Source: Cytobacillus luteolus (GTDB lineage: Bacteria > Bacillota > Bacilli > Bacillales > Bacillaceae_L). Taken from it: a stretch of 64,000 nucleotides of DNA. Location: positions 186,001 to 250,000 of the forward strand of contig NZ_JAGGKM010000001.1 of the NCBI RefSeq assembly GCF_017873715.1, read 5' to 3'. The position numbers were made by a program, and so were the translations under genes. The notes below the pieces were generated by a model. That model was not told where the DNA came from and did not search any database. It was given only the letters and a program-made list of their open reading frames with translations. Below, one piece after another: positions 54,638 to 63,640 of this stretch (position 1 is the first letter of the stretch; the number at the start of each line of letters is the position of its first letter).

Positions 54638-55741
54638 TCACTTAAACTTATCCTTCAATTTCTCCCAGAATCCCTTTTCTAAGTCGTCTGGTATATCCGT
54701 TAAATAAAGATTTACATGACCTATTGATTTATCTTTAATATAAACCGAAATCTTACCGACCGGATCTTCTAGGTCATGTCCTTTCTTAACTTTTTTCGGA
54801 TGTAGCAGTTTGATTGAGAGTGAGACTTCTTCCTTTTCCTTAGCAGTCATTGGATACACAAATCTATCCTTTGTACTAATGTTTCCTTTGTAATACTGAT
54901 CATTAATTTGAGCCTGCTCATCTTTTTTTACAATTTCAACTAACTCATACTGCTCAAAAGCACGATTGTAAAGAGCCATATGGTCGTTCCAATCATTACC
55001 GTCGTTAATCGTAACAGCAATTAAATCAAGGTCATCTTTTGAAGCGGTTGTAACAAGTGTTCGCTTAGCTCTCTTCGTGTAACCTGTTTTCCCACCAGTG
55101 CAATATTCATAAAACTGTGTTAATAAACGGTTTTTGTTATGCCACGATCTAGCGATTTCACCACTAGAAGGTCTATAATCTTTCGTGCCTGAAATCTTTG
55201 CATACGTTTCATTCTTCATTGCATATCGAGTTAACAAAGCCATATCATACGCAGATGAGTAGTGATTTTCATGATCATCAAGCCCGTGTGGATTTGCGAA
55301 AACCGTGTTTTTCATACCGATTTCCTTTGCTTTTTTGTTCATCATATCCACAAATTCGTCTAAACTTCCCCCAACATGTTCAGCGATAGCAACTGCTGCA
55401 TCGTTTCCTGAACGAAGCATAAGTCCATACGTTAAATCGATTAACTTCATTTTTTCATTAGGTTGAAGATAAAGAGAGGAGCCTTCTGTATGTATGGCTT
55501 TATTGCTTACCTTTACAGTGTCATCCAGCTTACCTGACTCAATAGCTAGAATGGCTGTCATTATTTTAGTTATGCTTGCGATTCTTAGTGGGGCATGTGC
55601 ATTTTTTTCATATAAAACCCGTCCTGAGTGCTGTTCCATTAAGATGGCACCTTTTGCGGCAATAGCGTGACTCTTTGTAGGAAGTAAAGTGATTAGTAAG
55701 AGGAATACAGTGAGTATTGTAATGTACTTTGAACGTTTCAT
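54638..55741 (-). CDS. dacB: D-alanyl-D-alanine carboxypeptidase (DacB type)
   Basis: A 367-residue class A penicillin-binding protein of the low-molecular-weight type: signal peptide (about 1-26), S56-I-T-K59 active site, S111-G-N and K-T-G near residue 217, and a C-terminal beta domain with an amphipathic end. G-L-M-L-R-S-G-N-D-A-A-V-A-I-A-E-H-V-G-G and N-P-H-G-L-D-D-H-E-N-H-Y-S closely match B. subtilis DacB (PBP5*), which trims peptidoglycan in the spore cortex. The usual spmA-spmB neighbours are missing, so it may be an uncoupled paralogue. Confidence 0.88.
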   Translation of the reverse strand: MKRSKYITILTVFLLLITLLPTKSHAIAAKGAILMEQHSGRVLYEKNAHAPLRIASITKIMTAILAIESGKLDDTVKVSNKAIHTEGSSLYLQPNEKMKLIDLTYGLMLRSGNDAAVAIAEHVGGSLDEFVDMMNKKAKEIGMKNTVFANPHGLDDHENHYSSAYDMALLTRYAMKNETYAKISGTKDYRPSSGEIARSWHNKNRLLTQFYEYCTGGKTGYTKRAKRTLVTTASKDDLDLIAVTINDGNDWNDHMALYNRAFEQYELVEIVKKDEQAQINDQYYKGNISTKDRFVYPMTAKEKEEVSLSIKLLHPKKVKKGHDLEDPVGKISVYIKDKSIGHVNLYLTDIPDDLEKGFWEKLKDKFK

Positions 55742-55906
55742 TTTATCTCCCTTCCTATTTTATTTTCACAACACTATTGTTTGTCATTCTACTACGATAC
55801 TATTCGTCATTTAGGTCAAAAGTTTTCCTTTAAAAGGTATTTTTGAAATTTTATATGGCTATATTGGTAGCGTAGATAAGTAGTACATTTTCAAGGAGAT
55901 GAACCC

Positions 55907-57469
55907 ATGAATGAGCAAAATGAACACAACCAATCAGAAGATATTTTAACTAACCGTCAAGGCCATCCAGTAACTGATAATCAAAATGTAAGAACTGTTG
56001 GGAATCGTGGTCCTACTACTTTAGAGAACTATGATTTTCTTGAAAAAATCAGCCATTTTGACCGTGAAAGAATTCCTGAACGTGTAGTACATGCTCGTGG
56101 AGCCGGAGCACATGGCTATTTTGAATCTTACGGAACAGTTAACGGGGAACCTATTTCTAACTATACAAGAGCGAAAGTATTTACTAATACAGAAGTACAA
56201 ACTCCAGTATTTGTACGTTTTTCAACCGTTGTACATGGAGGACATTCACCAGAAACATTACGTGACCCCAGAGGATTTGCCGTTAAGTTTTATACTGAAG
56301 ACGGAAACTGGGATTTAGTTGGAAATAACTTGAAGATATTCTTTATCCGTGATCCATTAAAGTTTCCGGATATGGTTCATTCATTTAAGCCGGACCCAGT
56401 TACGAACCTATCAGATCCAGAAAGAATGTTTGACTTTTTGTGCCAAACACCAGAATCTGCCCATATGGTTACTTTCTTATTTTCACCATGGGGTATTCCT
56501 GCTAATTATCGAGAAATGCAAGGTTCGGGAGTACATGCTTATAAATGGGTCAATGAAGAAGGAAAAGGAGTCCTTGTAAAATATCATTGGGAACCTGTTC
56601 AAGGTATTAAAAATCTAGCCCAAAAAGATGCAGATAAATTGCAAAGTATGAACTTTAATCATGCCACTCAGGATTTATATGAGGCAATTGAAAAAGGAGA
56701 CTATCCTGAATGGGAGCTTTATGTTCAAATCATGGAGGATGGCGAACATCCTGAACTGGACTTTGATCCACTTGACCCAACTAAGCTATGGTATAAAGAT
56801 CAATATCCATGGCATAAAGTTGGAAAAATGGTCTTAAATAAAAACCCTGAGAACTACTTTGCAGAAGTAGAGCAGGTTGCTTTCGGTACGGGTGTACTTG
56901 TTGACGGACTGGATTTCTCTGATGATAAACTACTTCAAGGAAGAACATTCTCCTATTCAGATACACAGCGTTACCGTGTCGGTTCTAACTACTTACAATT
57001 GCCGATTAACAAACCGAAAAAACATGTGGCAACAAATCAGTCCGGTGGTCAGATGGATTATCGTACAGACTTTGGAAAAGATCAGAACCCGCATGTTAAT
57101 TATGAGCCATCTCTTATCGGGGGACTGAAAGAAGCTAAGAATCCAGGAAAAGAGCATGAGCCATATGTAGAAGGCAATTTAAAAAGAGAGAAGATATCGC
57201 GTGAAAACAATTTCGGACAAGCTGGTGAAACATACAGAAGATTTAACGATTGGGAGCGTGACGAACTCATCTCGAATCTTGTAGGTGCACTATCTGTTTG
57301 TCGTAAAGAAATTCAAGATCGTATGGTAGATATATTCACTCAGTGCGACGAAGAATATGGTAGAAGAGTTGCAGAAGGTTTGAAAATGGCAGGAAATAAT
57401 TCAGAGAATAAAATGGATGAGGCAGTTAAACAAGCTGAAGAAATGGGACACCCTTCAGATCCATATTAA
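55907..57469 (+). CDS. Monofunctional haem catalase
   Basis: A 520-residue catalase. The distal His lies in [12 protein letters not shown], with Asn in V-G-N-N-L-K-I-F-F, and the haem-ligand Tyr lies in [12 protein letters not shown]. It is longer than vegetative KatA at both ends and its Y-G-T-V-N-G-E-P-I insert and charged C-terminal tail resemble the spore-associated KatX group; that assignment is uncertain. A terminator follows. Confidence 0.92.
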   Translation: MNEQNEHNQSEDILTNRQGHPVTDNQNVRTVGNRGPTTLENYDFLEKISHFDRERIPERVVHARGAGAHGYFESYGTVNGEPISNYTRAKVFTNTEVQTPVFVRFSTVVHGGHSPETLRDPRGFAVKFYTEDGNWDLVGNNLKIFFIRDPLKFPDMVHSFKPDPVTNLSDPERMFDFLCQTPESAHMVTFLFSPWGIPANYREMQGSGVHAYKWVNEEGKGVLVKYHWEPVQGIKNLAQKDADKLQSMNFNHATQDLYEAIEKGDYPEWELYVQIMEDGEHPELDFDPLDPTKLWYKDQYPWHKVGKMVLNKNPENYFAEVEQVAFGTGVLVDGLDFSDDKLLQGRTFSYSDTQRYRVGSNYLQLPINKPKKHVATNQSGGQMDYRTDFGKDQNPHVNYEPSLIGGLKEAKNPGKEHEPYVEGNLKREKISRENNFGQAGETYRRFNDWERDELISNLVGALSVCRKEIQDRMVDIFTQCDEEYGRRVAEGLKMAGNNSENKMDEAVKQAEEMGHPSDPY

Positions 57470-57485
57470 ACCGATTAATAATTCT

Positions 57486-57516
57486 AGGGCTAGCATAAAT
57501 GCTAGTTCTATTTTTC
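57486..57516 (+). terminator. Terminator of the catalase gene
   Basis: AGGGCTAGCAT pairs with ATGCTAGTTCT (two G-U), followed by TTTTT. Confidence 0.8.
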
Positions 57517-57556
57517 GTTGTTTAGAAGAAAAAACTACTGGGTATATTCTAAAAGG

Positions 57557-57586
57557 TTGAATTGATAGTAGAAAATGAGCTATACT
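57557..57586 (+). promoter_or_regulatory. Promoter of mhqR
   Basis: TTGAAT (57557-57562), an 18-bp spacer and TATACT (57581-57586), directly upstream of the operator. Confidence 0.6.
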
Positions 57587-57591
57587 AATAT

Positions 57592-57609
57592 TATCTCGAA
57601 TTCAAGATA
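57592..57609. promoter_or_regulatory. MhqR operator
   Basis: TATCTCGAATTCAAGATA is an inverted repeat around GAATTC, matching the known MhqR recognition pattern. It covers the expected transcription start of mhqR, so it should mediate autorepression. Confidence 0.75.
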
Positions 57610-57623
57610 AAGGATTGGTAAGA

Positions 57624-58076
57624 ATGAATCAAAATCAACCAAATTTAAACGACTCTAGTCTTTCGTTAAAATTGTTTATAGTGTTAGCTCGTTCGAACAG
57701 AACGGTTGCAGACTTAGTCGAACAGGATATTAAAACATATGGATTAAACCCAACTGAGTTTGCAGTATTAGAATTGTTATTTCACAAGGGAGATCAACCC
57801 ATTCAACATATTGGTAAAAAGGTATTACTTGCTAGCGGAAGCATCACGTATGTAGTTGATAAACTGGAGAACAAAAAACTACTACAACGTGTTTCTTGTC
57901 CAAAAGACCGCAGAGTTATTTATGCTTCCATCACCGAGGAAGGTAAAAAGCTAATGGAAGAAATTTTTCCTAATCACCAAGCAGAAGTCCATAAAATCTT
58001 CTCTGGGCTTACGAATGAAGAAAAAGAAACAATGATTACACTATTGAAAAAAGTAGGCTTACAGGAAAACAAGTAA
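57624..58076 (+). CDS. mhqR: MarR-family regulator (MhqR)
   Basis: A 150-residue MarR-type winged-helix regulator with F-A-V-L-E-L-L-F-H-K-G, L-A-S-G-S-I-T-Y-V-V-D-K-L-E recognition helix and C-P-K-D-R-R-V-I-Y wing. B. subtilis MhqR represses mhqD and other genes for quinones and electrophiles. The operator upstream and the mhqD gene 36 bp downstream support the name. ATG 57624 is used. It contains a Cys before the wing, possibly the sensing residue (inference). Confidence 0.88.
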   Translation: MNQNQPNLNDSSLSLKLFIVLARSNRTVADLVEQDIKTYGLNPTEFAVLELLFHKGDQPIQHIGKKVLLASGSITYVVDKLENKKLLQRVSCPKDRRVIYASITEEGKKLMEEIFPNHQAEVHKIFSGLTNEEKETMITLLKKVGLQENK

Positions 58077-58112
58077 CCAATTTTATGATAGCAACTAGAA
58101 GGAGGAAAAAAG

Positions 58113-58718
58113 GTGAAGCATATTTTTGAAAAAGGCCAGGACATGAATAAACCAACATTATTATTACTACACGGAACAGGTGGTAATGAAAATGATTTAC
58201 TACCTTTAGCTGGAATGATAGATCCTACTGCTTCTATATTAAGTGTAAGAGGAAATGTTCTAGAAAACGGCATGCCTCGATTTTTTCGAAGACTAGCTGA
58301 AGGTGTATTTGATGAGCAAGACCTAATTGAACGTACAAAGGAATTGAACTCTTTCTTAGATGACGCAGCTACTAAATATGAATTTGACCGAAATAACATT
58401 GTTGCTATCGGGTATTCAAATGGTGCGAATATAGCTGGTAGTTTACTTTTCCATTATAGTAATTCATTGAAAGGTGCAATATTACACCACCCTATGGTGC
58501 CACTAAGAGGGGGAGAGTTACCAAAGCATAATGGAACGCCAGTATTCATATCAGCAGGTAAAAATGACCCAATCTGTCCTTCCACCGAAGCAACTGAACT
58601 TCAAACCTTACTAGAAAATACAGGCGCAGAAGCCAAAATCCATTGGGAAAACAATGGCCACCAACTTACAAAAACAGAAGTTGAAGCAGCTGCAGAATGG
58701 TATAAAACAAAATTTTAA
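58113..58718 (+). CDS. mhqD: Carboxylesterase-type hydrolase (MhqD)
   Basis: A 201-residue alpha/beta hydrolase. The nucleophile is in G-Y-S-N-G-A-N, the acid in K-N-D-P-I-C-P and the His in N-G-H-Q-L-T; L-L-H-G-T-G-G-N-E-N-D-L gives the oxyanion loop. It is close to B. subtilis MhqD, which acts in resistance to methylhydroquinone-type compounds. It starts with GTG after GGAGGAAAA and is co-transcribed with mhqR. Confidence 0.92.
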   Translation: MKHIFEKGQDMNKPTLLLLHGTGGNENDLLPLAGMIDPTASILSVRGNVLENGMPRFFRRLAEGVFDEQDLIERTKELNSFLDDAATKYEFDRNNIVAIGYSNGANIAGSLLFHYSNSLKGAILHHPMVPLRGGELPKHNGTPVFISAGKNDPICPSTEATELQTLLENTGAEAKIHWENNGHQLTKTEVEAAAEWYKTKF

Positions 58719-58757
58719 TTTAAATTCGTTAAAGGCCAAGATACATTTGTATACTAT

Positions 58758-58886
58758 GTTAATTTCTGCTGCAGGCAGGAGACTCCTGCGGGAGTAGCGC
58801 GTCAAAGTGAGACCCCACAGGCGCAAATGCGCCGAGGAGGCTCACGGACCGCCCGCGGAAAGCGAGTGCCTGCAGCAGAAATTAAC
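58758..58886. repeat. 129-bp palindromic intergenic repeat (Bacillaceae type)
   Basis: A perfect 20-bp terminal inverted repeat (58758-58777 with 58867-58886) encloses a GC-rich core with GACTCCTGCGGGAG, GAGACCCC, a GGCGCAAATGCGCC hairpin, GAGGAGGCTCACGG and GCCCGCGGAAAGCGAG. These core phrases are typical of a palindromic repeat scattered in many Bacillaceae genomes. The base composition is much richer in GC than its surroundings. It has no coding capacity and may be a MITE-like element or a structured RNA after mhqD. Confidence 0.85.
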
Positions 58887-58984
58887 AGGCATTCATATGG
58901 TTAGCAATTATAAATGTGCTTGCATCATCAAAATAATTTGATTAAAATAAAGATAACAATGGTATTTGCAAAGGGTGAGTACAG

Positions 58985-59326
58985 ATGAATGAAATCGAAC
59001 TAACCGATGTTACGCTAGAAAAAACATTCGAAAAATACGAACAAAAATTTAAGGCATTAGCTGATAAAAAACGCCTTATGATTATGAATGAAATCGTCAA
59101 ACGTGGCAGTGTATGTGTATGTGATTTATCCGATATCATTGATATGCCACAATCAAAGCTATCCTATCACTTAAGGATACTGTTTGATGCAGATTTGCTT
59201 ATTAAAGTTACAAAAGGCACATGGAGTTATTATGAACTAAACGAAAAAGAACTTAATCACCTTTTATCGGAAGAGTTGTGTTGTCTCTTTAAACCAGACT
59301 CCACTAAATCTTCCTGCTGTGAATAG
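58985..59326 (+). CDS. ArsR-family metal-sensing regulator (orphan)
   Basis: A 113-residue winged-helix regulator of the ArsR/SmtB family. The S-V-C44-V-C46-D motif in the recognition-helix region is the As/Sb or thiophilic-metal site, and further cysteines lie at C99-C100 and C111-C112 near the C-terminus. R-L-M-I-M-N-E-I and Q-S-K-L-S-Y-H-L-R-I-L make up the DNA-binding domain. No ars operon or transporter is adjacent, so its target is unknown. A terminator follows. Confidence 0.88.
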   Translation: MNEIELTDVTLEKTFEKYEQKFKALADKKRLMIMNEIVKRGSVCVCDLSDIIDMPQSKLSYHLRILFDADLLIKVTKGTWSYYELNEKELNHLLSEELCCLFKPDSTKSSCCE

Positions 59327-59327
59327 C

Positions 59328-59356
59328 ATCCAACTATAGTAGTTGGGTGTTTTTTA
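59328..59356 (+). terminator. Terminator of the ArsR gene
   Basis: CATCCAACTA and TAGTTGGGTG form a 10-bp stem followed by T. Confidence 0.8.
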
Positions 59357-59387
59357 TTTTGGATAAATATACTAATCTAAAAAACTA

Positions 59388-59416
59388 TTGAATTAATAAT
59401 CATACTTATGTATAAT
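59388..59416 (+). promoter_or_regulatory. Sigma-A promoter of the amino-acid ABC operon
   Basis: TTGAAT (59388-59393), a 17-bp spacer and a perfect TATAAT (59411-59416). The leader to the start codon at 59552 is about 130 bases. Confidence 0.65.
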
Positions 59417-59551
59417 CAAACATGTCGAAATTAACCGAAATTTCATAAGAAAAAATGAAAATGATGAGATTACTTTTAATTTGGGCGTAATAGAGGTATA
59501 ATTAATTGTCAGAAATATTAGAATTGATAATATAAATCAAGGGGGATCACA

Positions 59552-60349
59552 ATGAAAAAATTTCTAGTATTTACTTTATTTTTAGCAATGTTCGTTATGA
59601 CTGCTTGCGGTACTAGCAGCGAGCAAACTGGTGGGGAAGAAAAGAAAAAACTAAAGGTTGTAACTGACGCGGCTTATGCTCCTTTCGAATACTTAGACAA
59701 AGGTGAAATCGTTGGATTTAGTGTTGATTTCATTGAAGCTGTTGCAGCGGAAGCTGGTTATGAAATTGAACTAGTTAACGTAGGTTGGGACCCGTTGTTC
59801 GTTGAAGTTGAAGACGAACTTGCTGATCTTGCCATCTCATCAATTACAATCAATGATGATCGTAAACAAACTTATGATTTCTCTGTACCATATTTCTTAT
59901 CTACTAACAAAATTCTAGTTCCAGCTGATAGCGACATTGCTAGTGCAGCAGACTTAGAAGGTAAAAAAGTAGCTGTTCAAAATGGTACAACAGGTCAAGA
60001 GGCTGTCGAAGCATTATTCGGTGCAAACAACAGTAACCTTAAAAAGTTCGAAAATAACAATCTAGCAATTATGGAATTACTTGCTGGTGGTGCTGACGCT
60101 GTTGTAGCTGATAATACAGTAGTTGAAGAATATGCAAAAAACAACCCAAATGAAAGCTTAAAAGTTGTTGCAGATACAGATAGCTTTGACGCAGAGTTCT
60201 ACGGCTTGATGTTCCCTAAAGGAAGCCCACTTGTTTCAGAGTTCAGTGCTGCAATTAACAAAGTATTTGAAAGTGGTAAATATGCAGAGATCTATAACGA
60301 GTGGTTCGGTTCAGATCCAGATATCGAAACACTTAAAGCACAACAATAA
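59552..60349 (+). CDS. Amino-acid ABC transporter substrate-binding lipoprotein
   Basis: A 265-residue lipoprotein of the polar-amino-acid binding family: lipobox M-T-A-C19, then Y-A-P-F-E-Y near residue 45, D-L-A-I-S-S-I-T-I-N-D-D-R and G-K-K-V-A-V-Q-N-G-T-T-G-Q-E. It captures an amino acid outside the membrane for the permease and ATPase encoded next. The substrate (Arg, Gln or Cys type) is not settled by the sequence. A strong hairpin separates it from the permease gene. Confidence 0.92.
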   Translation: MKKFLVFTLFLAMFVMTACGTSSEQTGGEEKKKLKVVTDAAYAPFEYLDKGEIVGFSVDFIEAVAAEAGYEIELVNVGWDPLFVEVEDELADLAISSITINDDRKQTYDFSVPYFLSTNKILVPADSDIASAADLEGKKVAVQNGTTGQEAVEALFGANNSNLKKFENNNLAIMELLAGGADAVVADNTVVEEYAKNNPNESLKVVADTDSFDAEFYGLMFPKGSPLVSEFSAAINKVFESGKYAEIYNEWFGSDPDIETLKAQQ

Positions 60350-60356
60350 AAGAAAT

Positions 60357-60395
60357 AAAATTGCGTAACATGTATTTGTGTTACGCAATTTTTCA
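60357..60395 (+). terminator. Intercistronic hairpin between binding protein and permease genes
   Basis: A perfect 14-bp stem AAAATTGCGTAACA (60357-60370) with its complement (60379-60392), then T. Placed inside the operon, it probably terminates part of the transcripts and stabilises the binding-protein mRNA, so that the binding protein exceeds the membrane subunits. Confidence 0.8.
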
Positions 60396-60472
60396 CTTTA
60401 TGATTAGTAGACTATATATTGTAAACTTTTACAAAAAATAGTATTTGGTTGTTTAAGGAGAGATAATAAAAG

Positions 60473-61129
60473 ATGGATTTTCGTTTTGATTTAATTATTG
60501 AATACGGTCCGTTTTTTCTAAAAGGGACACTATTAACAATTGGTCTATCACTTGCAGGTATATTAATAGGAACAATTTTAGGTCTATTAATTGGATTAGG
60601 TAAAATGGTTAAAAATAAACTCATTGCCTTTCCATTTGTAGCATACATTGCTTTTTTTAGGGGGACACCCTTTGTTGTTCAAATTTTATTAATTCACTTT
60701 GGGTTGGTTCCAGCGTTAATTGGAGAAACAAATGCGATAGCTGCAGCAATCGTAGCACTTTCATTAAATGCAGCTGCCTATATTGCAGAAATATTTAGAG
60801 CAGGTATCCAATCAATTGATAAAGGTCAGATGGAGGCGGCCCGTTCACTTGGAATGACACATATTCAAGCAATGCGCCATGTCATTCTACCTCAAGCCAC
60901 GAAACGAATGATCCCCCCACTTGGTAATGAATTCATCGTACTTATTAAAGAATCGTCCTTGGCTGCATTCATAGCAGCTCCTGAGATTATGTATTGGGGA
61001 CGTGCAATGCAAGGGCAATATTATAAGGTTTGGGAGCCGTATTTAACAGCTGCCTTAATTTACTTAGTATTAACACTTACATTAAGCTTTTTCCTAAACC
61101 GCTTAGAGAGAAGGTTGGCTACAGAATGA
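60473..61129 (+). CDS. Amino-acid ABC transporter permease
   Basis: A 218-residue HisM/GlnP-type permease with about five helices. The EAA loop, [12 protein letters not shown] near residue 121, contacts the ATPase. It ends in an ATGA overlap with the ATPase gene. Confidence 0.93.
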   Translation: MDFRFDLIIEYGPFFLKGTLLTIGLSLAGILIGTILGLLIGLGKMVKNKLIAFPFVAYIAFFRGTPFVVQILLIHFGLVPALIGETNAIAAAIVALSLNAAAYIAEIFRAGIQSIDKGQMEAARSLGMTHIQAMRHVILPQATKRMIPPLGNEFIVLIKESSLAAFIAAPEIMYWGRAMQGQYYKVWEPYLTAALIYLVLTLTLSFFLNRLERRLATE

Positions 61130-61848
61130 TAAAGGTTGAAAACTTAAAAAAGTCGTTTGGAGATAATGAAGTTCTTAAGGATATAAATGCTTCGGTTCAG
61201 CCACAAGAAGTGGTTGTTGTAATTGGTCCATCAGGTTCAGGTAAATCTACCTTTCTTAGGTGTTTAAACTTACTAGAATCAGTAACAGCTGGTAAGGTGT
61301 TTATCGAGGGTGTAGATCTTACAGATAAGAAAACCAATATAAATGAAATTAGAACAAATGTTGGAATGGTGTTTCAACAATTTAATTTATTTCCTCATAA
61401 GACGGTCATTGAAAATATTATTTTATCACCAATGAATGTGAAGAAAATGAAGGAAGTTGATGCTAGAGCAAAAGGCTTAGAACTGCTTAAAAAGGTTGGT
61501 TTAGCTGAAAAGGCTGATGCGTATCCTGATTCTCTTTCAGGTGGGCAAAAGCAAAGGGTAGCTATAGCTAGAGCATTAGCGATGGAACCAAAAATTATGC
61601 TTTTTGATGAGCCAACCTCAGCACTAGATCCAGAAATGGTCGGCGAGGTACTTGAGGTTATGAAACAATTAGCAAAAGACGGAATGACAATGGTTGTTGT
61701 TACACATGAAATGGGCTTTGCACGTGAAGTTGGAGACCGAGTCATATTCATGGACGGTGGCTACATTGTTGAGGAAAACGTACCAAAAGAACTCTTTGAA
61801 AATCCTCAACACGAAAGAACAAAATCATTCCTGAGTAAAGTACTATAA
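61126..61848 (+). CDS. Amino-acid ABC transporter ATP-binding protein
   Basis: A 240-residue ATPase of GlnQ/HisP type: Walker [11 protein letters not shown]-loop, signature L-S-G-G-Q-K-Q-R, Walker B I-M-L-F-D-E-P-T and H-loop V-T-H-E-M. The start at 61126 overlaps the permease stop (ATGA); longer frames upstream lie inside the permease gene. It drives uptake with the preceding two proteins. A terminator follows. Confidence 0.95.
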   Translation: MIKVENLKKSFGDNEVLKDINASVQPQEVVVVIGPSGSGKSTFLRCLNLLESVTAGKVFIEGVDLTDKKTNINEIRTNVGMVFQQFNLFPHKTVIENIILSPMNVKKMKEVDARAKGLELLKKVGLAEKADAYPDSLSGGQKQRVAIARALAMEPKIMLFDEPTSALDPEMVGEVLEVMKQLAKDGMTMVVVTHEMGFAREVGDRVIFMDGGYIVEENVPKELFENPQHERTKSFLSKVL

Positions 61849-61865
61849 ACAATATACTTGTCGTG

Positions 61866-61897
61866 AATGCTGATACCTAGGTATCAGCATTTTTTTA
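61866..61897 (+). terminator. Terminator of the ABC operon
   Basis: AATGCTGATACC pairs with GGTATCAGCATT, followed by seven T. Confidence 0.85.
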
Positions 61898-61968
61898 ATA
61901 GTCTGGCTCTTTACAACAACTTTGTATAAGATAGAAATAAAGTAGTTGTCAGTGTAGGGGGTTTGTCG

Positions 61969-62376
61969 ATGGGCCACTCAAAAAATAAAATCATTATATT
62001 AATCATGTTTGGTGGATTTATTGGATCTATTTTAAGATATACCTTCGGTGAATGGCTACAGAATACTAATGGATTTCCAGTTGGAACCCTATTTGTAAAT
62101 ATGGTTGGGTGTTTCCTTTTAGGCTGGTTTATAACCTATGGTGTTGCAAAGTTTAAAAGAAATTCTATTTGGGTGCCCTTTATAGGAACAGGGGTAATCG
62201 GATCGTTTACTACATTTTCTACCTTCTCACTAGAAACATTCTATTTGATTATGGATAAGCAGTATATTCAAGTAATTACCTATGTAATGGTAAGTGTCAT
62301 TGTAGGACTCTTTTTCACATTTTTAGGGTATAAATTGGCGTATAAGAAAATTAATAAGGAAGGTCAACCTATATGA
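61969..62376 (+). CDS. crcB: Fluoride channel subunit FluC/CrcB (first of pair)
   Basis: A 135-residue membrane protein with four helices: G-G-F-I-G-S-I-L-R-Y near the start, T-L-F-V-N-M-V-G-C-F and G-S-F-T-T-F-S-T-F mark the fluoride channel. ATG 61969 lies 7 bases after GGGGG; the TTG at 61963 is too close. The second subunit gene overlaps by 4 bp, so a heterodimeric dual-topology channel that exports fluoride is expected. Confidence 0.92.
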   Translation: MGHSKNKIIILIMFGGFIGSILRYTFGEWLQNTNGFPVGTLFVNMVGCFLLGWFITYGVAKFKRNSIWVPFIGTGVIGSFTTFSTFSLETFYLIMDKQYIQVITYVMVSVIVGLFFTFLGYKLAYKKINKEGQPI

Positions 62377-62741
62377 TAATACTTATTGGTTTAGGTGGGA
62401 GTTTCGGAGCGTTATGTCGGTATATCATTGCGTTACGAGTAACTAATAAGTCTAACCAGGTCTTTCCATTAGCAACATTTATCATTAATAGTAGTGGTTC
62501 ATTTTTATTGGGAGTCTTAGGAGCACTCTACATGTCAGATTTATTAGCTGAATGGGTCTGGTATCTAGTTGGAATTGGTTTTATGGGTGCTTACACAACG
62601 TTTTCTACCTTTGGTGTTGAGGCGATACAGCTTTTATTACAAGGGAATAGAAAGATTGCAAGTTATTATGTTCTGTTATCTGTTTTACTAGGTATTACTG
62701 GTGCAGGGGTAGGATTTATATCTACTACATACTTCTTATAG
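62373..62741 (+). CDS. crcB: Fluoride channel subunit FluC/CrcB (second of pair)
   Basis: A 122-residue paralogue of the preceding protein with G-G-S-F-G-A-L-C-R-Y, A-T-F-I-I-N-S-S-G-S-F and G-A-Y-T-T-F-S-T-F. The ATGA overlap indicates coupled translation. Adjacent pairs form heterodimers with opposite membrane orientation. No fluoride riboswitch was recognised upstream of the pair. Confidence 0.92.
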   Translation: MIILIGLGGSFGALCRYIIALRVTNKSNQVFPLATFIINSSGSFLLGVLGALYMSDLLAEWVWYLVGIGFMGAYTTFSTFGVEAIQLLLQGNRKIASYYVLLSVLLGITGAGVGFISTTYFL

Positions 62742-62895
62742 CATTAAAAAATCAGTCTTAAGACTGATACTGTTCCCTTCCCTCGTTCGTTCTTTTGAAT
62801 ATATATTTTTCTTATAATAAAGGAAATTCACTACTTAGAGTAAGAGGGTACAAGTATAGTTGAAATTATTCTTTTACTGTGGAAAGAGGGGTCGT

Positions 62896-63624
62896 ATGAA
62901 GCAATTTACCTTAAATCGAGTTTTCTCGGCATTATTATTAATCCTTTTTGGAATCTTGTTACTTCTTGTAAATATTGATGTCATTTCCTTGGAAATAAAC
63001 AATTTATTTGTCACATTCTATCCAGTGCTATTCCTAATTGTTGGATTTAAGTGGTTAGTAGAGTCGATTTTGTCGAAAGGGCAAAAAGGTTGGTTTGGAG
63101 GTTTTTTTCTACTACTTTTTGGAACATTACTAGCCCTAGATCGATTAGGTTATATCACATTTACCTTTTGGGATGTGTGGAAGCTATGGCCGGTCTTACT
63201 AATTTATTTAGGGATGAAATTATTTTCTAAAGAAAAAAGCGTATCTATTTCATTTGCGAAAAAGGACTCGGTGGCAATTGGAGACTATGTGAGCAACAGT
63301 GAAAATTGGTCACTAGAGGATAAGAATATAAAACTTGGAATTGGTGACGTTCATCTCGATTTCAGTAAAGCGTTCATTCCTGATAAAGAAACAAAGATTG
63401 ATATTTCAGGTTGGGTCGGAGATGTTACCTTACTTGTTCCTGAAGACTTAGCGATCAAAGTCGAGGCTACAGTTAAAACAGGTTCTATAGAAATCTTTGA
63501 CAATGATTCGGATGGTTTGAATCGCTCGTATTCCTATAAATCTGAACACTATGATGAAGAAACTAGAAAACTAACAATAAATATTAATCTTAGTGTAGGC
63601 TCCATTCAAGTTGAAAAGGTGTAA
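62896..63624 (+). CDS. liaF: LiaF-type membrane regulator
   Basis: A 242-residue protein: four hydrophobic segments in residues 5-110 (DUF5668-like part) and a C-terminal toast-rack domain from about 120 with G-I-G-D-V-H-L-D-F and W-V-G-D-V-T-L-L-V-P, typical of LiaF. LiaF inhibits the LiaRS two-component system until cell-wall antibiotics act. ATG 62896 follows AGAGGGG. It is 16 bp before a LiaS-like kinase gene. No liaI/liaH genes lie upstream. Confidence 0.9.
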   Translation: MKQFTLNRVFSALLLILFGILLLLVNIDVISLEINNLFVTFYPVLFLIVGFKWLVESILSKGQKGWFGGFFLLLFGTLLALDRLGYITFTFWDVWKLWPVLLIYLGMKLFSKEKSVSISFAKKDSVAIGDYVSNSENWSLEDKNIKLGIGDVHLDFSKAFIPDKETKIDISGWVGDVTLLVPEDLAIKVEATVKTGSIEIFDNDSDGLNRSYSYKSEHYDEETRKLTININLSVGSIQVEKV

Positions 63625-63640
63625 AGGGGGCTTAAGGTAA

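Noticed and set aside
61897-61968. Fluoride riboswitch before the FluC pair
   Set aside because: The conserved fluoride-aptamer core was not found in the short leader.
62742-62770. ATCAGTC/GACTGAT hairpin after the second FluC gene as a plus-strand terminator
   Set aside because: No T run follows on the plus strand; it would only work on the minus strand, where no gene leads into it.
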